Shown piece after piece: positions 61,009 through 64,000 of a stretch of 64,000 nt of DNA (position 1 is the first letter of the stretch; every line of letters begins with the position of its first letter). The DNA comes from Allobosea sp. BH3 (GTDB lineage Bacteria > Pseudomonadota > Alphaproteobacteria > Rhizobiales > Beijerinckiaceae): contig NZ_JAIMCA010000007.1 in the NCBI RefSeq assembly GCF_025499465.1, forward strand, positions 153,183-217,182, given 5' to 3'. The translations under genes were made by a program, and so were the position numbers. The notes under the pieces were generated by a model. It was not told where the DNA came from, did not search any database, and saw only the letters and a list, made by a program, of their open reading frames with translations.

Positions 61009-61808
61009 TGTGTCAGTCCCCAGCGCCGGCCGGTCGCGCGCTCGATCGGCGCGAGCACCCAGGCGTCTACGATGTACCAGAGGATGCCGAGCAGGATCAT
61101 GCCCAGCACGATTTCGGTGACGGAACCGGCCCGGCGCGCATCGAACATCATGAAGCCGATGCCGCTGGTGCCGACGATCATCTCGGCGGCGATCAGGGCC
61201 CGCCAGCCATAGCCGAGGCCGTTGCGCAGGCCGGTGACGATGTTGGGCAGTGCGCCGGGTATCACAACCTCGGTCAGGATGCGCCATGGCGGCGCGCCCA
61301 GGCTCTGTGCGGCGCGGTGAAGCTCGATCTTGATCGAGCGCACGCCGAGCACGGTGTTGAAGATGACCGGGAAGATCACCGTGTACACGATGACGAAGGC
61401 CATCGTCGTCAGGCCGAAGCCGAACCAGATGATCAGGATCGGCAGCCAGGCGATGTCGCCGATCGCCTGGAAGAACAGGACGACCGGCCAGAGCGCGGTA
61501 TAGGCTCGCCGGCTGAGGCCGATGAGCAGGCCGAGCGGGATGCCGAGCGCCATCCCCACCGCCGCCCCGGCCGCCAGCCGCGCCACGCTGTCGCCGAGAT
61601 ATTCGGGCAGGATGCCTTTGTACATCAGGCTGCCGAAACTGCGGACGACATCCATCGGCGCGGGGAAGAAGGCCGGCGGAAACGGCCCCCAAGTGGCCAC
61701 AGCCTGCCAGAGGAGCACGACCGGGATGAAGGGTGCGAGCGTCTGCAGCACCGGCCATTGCTGGGAGGTCCGGACCCAGAAGGACCAGAGCGGGAGCAGG
61801 GCGTTCAT
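61005..61808 (-). CDS. NitT/TauT-type ABC transporter permease (second of two)
   Basis: A 267-residue permease with about six membrane segments. The EAA-type loop is AAQSLGAPPWRILTEVVIPGALPNI, followed by GLRNGLGYGWRALIAAEMI. ATG at 61808 shares its A with the stop of the first permease (TGATG). The C-terminus APIERATGRRWGL closely mirrors that of the partner permease (APFERATIERWGL), so the two arose by duplication and probably act as a heterodimer. Confidence 0.93.
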   Translation of the reverse strand: MNALLPLWSFWVRTSQQWPVLQTLAPFIPVVLLWQAVATWGPFPPAFFPAPMDVVRSFGSLMYKGILPEYLGDSVARLAAGAAVGMALGIPLGLLIGLSRRAYTALWPVVLFFQAIGDIAWLPILIIWFGFGLTTMAFVIVYTVIFPVIFNTVLGVRSIKIELHRAAQSLGAPPWRILTEVVIPGALPNIVTGLRNGLGYGWRALIAAEMIVGTSGIGFMMFDARRAGSVTEIVLGMILLGILWYIVDAWVLAPIERATGRRWGLTQ

Positions 61809-62578
61809 CACCGCACCAGCCCCCAGCGCTCGATGGTCGCGCGCTCGAAGGGCGCGAGCACCAGGCGGTCGATCAGCAGCCAGAGCACGCCGATCACGAT
61901 CATGCCGAAGACGATGACCTCGGTCTGGTAGAAGTCGCGGGCGACGAAGAGCATGTAGCCGAGGCCGACATTGGTCGCGATCATCTCGGCGGCGATCAGC
62001 CCGCGCCAGGCGAAGCCAAGGCCGGTGCGGATGCCTGTCGCGATGTTGGGCAGAGCGCCCGGCAGCAGCACCTCGGTGAAGAGCGCCCAGCGCCCGGCGC
62101 CGAGCGAGGCCGCCGCATTGCGCAGCGACATCGGGATGGTCGAGACGCCGAGCAGCGTGTTGTAGACGACGATGAAGAAGACGCCGTTGAAGATGACGAA
62201 GACGATGGCGCCGAAGCCGTAGCCGAACCAGAGCGTCGCGATCGGGATCCAGGCGATGCCGGCCAGCACCGAGAAGAAGCGCAGGAGCGGCGTCAGGAAA
62301 TCCGAAACGCCCCTGCTGATGCCCATGAGGATGCCGAGCGGCACGGCGACGAGGACGGCGAGCACGGTGCCGAGGATGACGCGGCCCATGCTCGCGCCGA
62401 CATGCATGAACAGGGTGCCGTCGAGAATGCTGTTGACCCCGGCCTGAACGACCGCGGGGACACCCGGGAAGATCTGCGGGTTGACCTGGAAGACTGGAAC
62501 GACGATCGCCCAGACGACGACAAGAAAAGCCAGTGGAGCGATGAACACCATCGCGTCCAGAATACGTCTGGTAGCCAT
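61808..62578 (-). CDS. NitT/TauT-type ABC transporter permease (first of two)
   Basis: A 256-residue permease, first gene of the operon. The ATG at 62578 follows GGGGAGG by 5-6 nt; a longer upstream frame has no support. About six membrane segments are seen, with AAASLGAGRWALFTEVLLPGALPNI as the ATPase-contact loop and GIRTGLGFAWRGLIAAEMI. It has the same architecture as its partner at 61005-61808. The operon leader is long (up to about 295 bp) if the EcfG-like site at 62873-62897 is its promoter. Confidence 0.93.
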   Translation of the reverse strand: MATRRILDAMVFIAPLAFLVVVWAIVVPVFQVNPQIFPGVPAVVQAGVNSILDGTLFMHVGASMGRVILGTVLAVLVAVPLGILMGISRGVSDFLTPLLRFFSVLAGIAWIPIATLWFGYGFGAIVFVIFNGVFFIVVYNTLLGVSTIPMSLRNAAASLGAGRWALFTEVLLPGALPNIATGIRTGLGFAWRGLIAAEMIATNVGLGYMLFVARDFYQTEVIVFGMIVIGVLWLLIDRLVLAPFERATIERWGLVR

Positions 62579-63022
62579 CGAACCTCCCCAAACGCCGTGA
62601 AGGATTCGGCCGATGATATCGGTCGCTTCCCCAAATGCGTCTCTTGAGAGATCGGCCCGGTCGAGCGGGCCAGTGGACGTCACGGCAGGGCGACTATAGC
62701 CAGAAAACCGCTGCGGGAAAGAAGTCACGGCGCATGATCGAATAGCGCCGCGCGCCGGGGGCGGATGCCAGAAACGGCCCGACACGGCAGATTATATTGA
62801 CCGCAGTCATTTGAAGACGAGTGCCAGCTTTTGTGATGCTCCGAGGATAACAGCCGATGATAAATCCCGCTAAACGGCAAAAAATCCTTTGGGTTCCGCA
62901 AGGCACGGCATCGGAAGACCGTTTAATCGATGTGCTAAACTTTTAAGCGTTTTTTATCATTGATGCCCAAAGCTCAAACTTAGAACGGCTCCAATGTCGG
63001 GAGCCGCCCTGGGGCGTCATTC
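62579..63022. other. 444-bp divergent intergenic region between NitT operon and chemotaxis receptor
   Basis: The right two-thirds are AT-rich for this genome (for example TAAACTTTTAAGCGTTTTT near 62935). It holds a perfect minus-strand EcfG promoter match (62873-62897). A 70-codon minus-strand frame (62694-62906) overlaps that site, has no ribosome binding site and is not considered a gene. No clear flagellar sigma-28 promoter was found for the receptor gene. Confidence 0.5.
62873..62897 (-). promoter_or_regulatory. Sigma-EcfG promoter match upstream of NitT operon
   Basis: On the minus strand GGAAC (62897-62893) and CGTT (62876-62873) are separated by 16 nt, a perfect match to GGAAC-N16/17-CGTT. 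Transcription would run towards the NitT permease gene at 62578, leaving a leader of about 290 nt. Confidence 0.55.
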
Positions 63023-64000
63023 ATGAAATCCATCCGCCTGAAAATACTCGCCATGCTGGCCATCGTCGCCGGCGGCGCCATCCTGACCGCGATCATCAGT
63101 TTCTACGGGCTGCAGAAGGCGGACGATCTGAACACGCGCTCCCAATTGCAGGGCAACGTCGCTTTGGTCACCCAGCAGATCAATGGTCTGGTGACCGCGG
63201 TGGTTATGGAATCGCGCGGCGTCTACATGGCGAAGACGCCTCAGGAACAGCAAACCTACGCCAAGGGCATCGAGGATCGCTTTTCGCCCCTGCGGAAATT
63301 CACCGCGGAACTGCAGAGGATCGCACCGGAGGAAGAACGCGCGTCGGTTGGACAGATCGCGAAAGCGGTCGAGGAGTTCATCGCGTTCCGGGCGGAAACG
63401 GCCCGTCTCGGCCGCGACGTTTCGCCGGCTGCGGCAAACGAGCAGGGCAATACCGAAGCCAATCGCGCAAACCGCAAGGCATTGAACGACCTGCTCATCG
63501 GCTTCAGTCAGCGGATCGAGAAGGCCAGCATCACGGTTGGGGACGAGGCGACCGCCTTCACCCGACAGATCCAGTGGCTGATGCCGCTGGTGCTGCTGAC
63601 GACGCTGCTGGCTTCAGTCGGCGTTGCGCTCGTCTTCGCGCAGCGCTCGATCACCCGCCCGATCCTCGACCTCAGCCATGTCATGGAGAAACTGACCAAG
63701 GGCGACACTGCCGTCGAGGTTCCCCATGCCAAGCGCGGCGACGAAATCGGCGCGATGGCCCGCTCGGTCGCGGTGCTGCGCTCGGCGATCGAGCAGGTCG
63801 CCGAATTGCAGGAACAGGAGCGCGCAGCGGCAGCCACCCGTCTCGCCCGTGCCCAGTCGATCGAGGCGGTGGTCTCCGATGTCGGCGAGGTGGTCGCTGC
63901 GGCTGCGGCCGGCGATTTCTCGGCCCGGCTCGAGATCAAGGATGCCGACGAGCAGATGCAGCGCCTCGTCGCCGGTATCAACGAGATCAACGCGGTGGTG
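63023..64000 (+). CDS. Methyl-accepting chemotaxis protein (3' end outside window)
   Basis: The visible 326 residues hold a short cytoplasmic start, a membrane segment (about 7-26, ILAMLAIVAGGAILTAIIS), a helical periplasmic sensor region (about 27-185), a second membrane segment (about 188-210, LMPLVLLTTLLASVGVALVFA), a HAMP domain (about 211-265, RSITRPILDLSHVMEKLTKGD) and a second HAMP-like stretch (about 295-326). The signalling tip lies beyond the right edge. ATG at 63023 starts MKSIRLKILAML. The ligand is unknown; this four-helix sensor type is common among rhizobial receptors. It could also be a HAMP-linked enzyme, but the layout favours a chemoreceptor. Confidence 0.85.
   Translation, partial: MKSIRLKILAMLAIVAGGAILTAIISFYGLQKADDLNTRSQLQGNVALVTQQINGLVTAVVMESRGVYMAKTPQEQQTYAKGIEDRFSPLRKFTAELQRIAPEEERASVGQIAKAVEEFIAFRAETARLGRDVSPAAANEQGNTEANRANRKALNDLLIGFSQRIEKASITVGDEATAFTRQIQWLMPLVLLTTLLASVGVALVFAQRSITRPILDLSHVMEKLTKGDTAVEVPHAKRGDEIGAMARSVAVLRSAIEQVAELQEQERAAAATRLARAQSIEAVVSDVGEVVAAAAAGDFSARLEIKDADEQMQRLVAGINEINAVV

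Noticed and set aside
62694..62906. A 70-codon minus-strand frame upstream of the NitT operon
   Set aside because: It overlaps the EcfG promoter match, has no ribosome binding site at either possible start, and has no protein-like pattern.

Overview
The window looks like chromosomal DNA of a high-GC alphaproteobacterium of the order Hyphomicrobiales (Rhizobiales). The evidence is a MucR/Ros regulator, a bphO-bphP bacteriophytochrome pair with an HWE kinase, many Bug-type and ABC solute-binding proteins, sites matching the alphaproteobacterial sigma-EcfG consensus, and the tig-clpP-clpX-lon core. A Bosea-like organism is my best guess; this is inference from gene content and was not tested. 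No CRISPR array, prophage, insertion sequence or integrase was seen.

Layout. 1-3.7 kb (minus): a polyamine-type ABC transporter (solute-binding protein and ATPase, running off the left edge) and a phosphonate-monoester-hydrolase-like sulfatase. 3.9-6.7 kb: a class III aminotransferase facing a MocR regulator. 6.8-14 kb: kdgD, two LysR regulators, and a tripartite tricarboxylate transporter (TctA, TctB) with two solute-binding proteins, probably for sugar acids. 14.1-22.4 kb: a tightly coupled operon with a polyamine-type ABC importer, three flavoproteins, a [2Fe-2S] protein and RidA. It resembles opine/D-amino-acid dehydrogenase systems. 22.4-24.3 kb: a small secreted protein and a multicopper-oxidase fold that has lost most copper ligands. 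24.5-31.3 kb: tRNA-Leu, trigger factor, ClpP, ClpX and Lon. 31.4-34.5 kb: a methyltransferase, a LuxR regulator, tRNA-Val, a small secreted protein and tRNA-Asp. 35.1-40 kb: a branched-chain amino-acid type ABC transporter. 40.2-47.4 kb: small stress-type genes behind divergent sigma-EcfG-like promoters, a large hybrid histidine kinase, and bacteriophytochrome with its heme oxygenase. 47.6-53.8 kb: a lactonase-like hydrolase and a sugar-acid catabolic cluster under a GntR regulator. 53.8-58.7 kb: a LysR/metallo-hydrolase pair, a metallophosphoesterase coupled to a Ser/Thr kinase-universal stress protein fusion, and MucR. 58.9-62.6 kb (minus): a NitT/TauT-type ABC operon. 63-64 kb: a chemotaxis receptor cut by the right edge.

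Themes. Most of the window is nutrient scavenging, with a regulator beside each transporter. Three ABC operons carry a long palindromic element exactly between the solute-binding-protein gene and the next transporter gene, as expected for a device that sets the protein ratio. Four sites match the sigma-EcfG consensus: two are divergent promoters of micro-genes, one precedes bphO-bphP and one precedes the NitT operon. This suggests that part of the window belongs to the general stress regulon.
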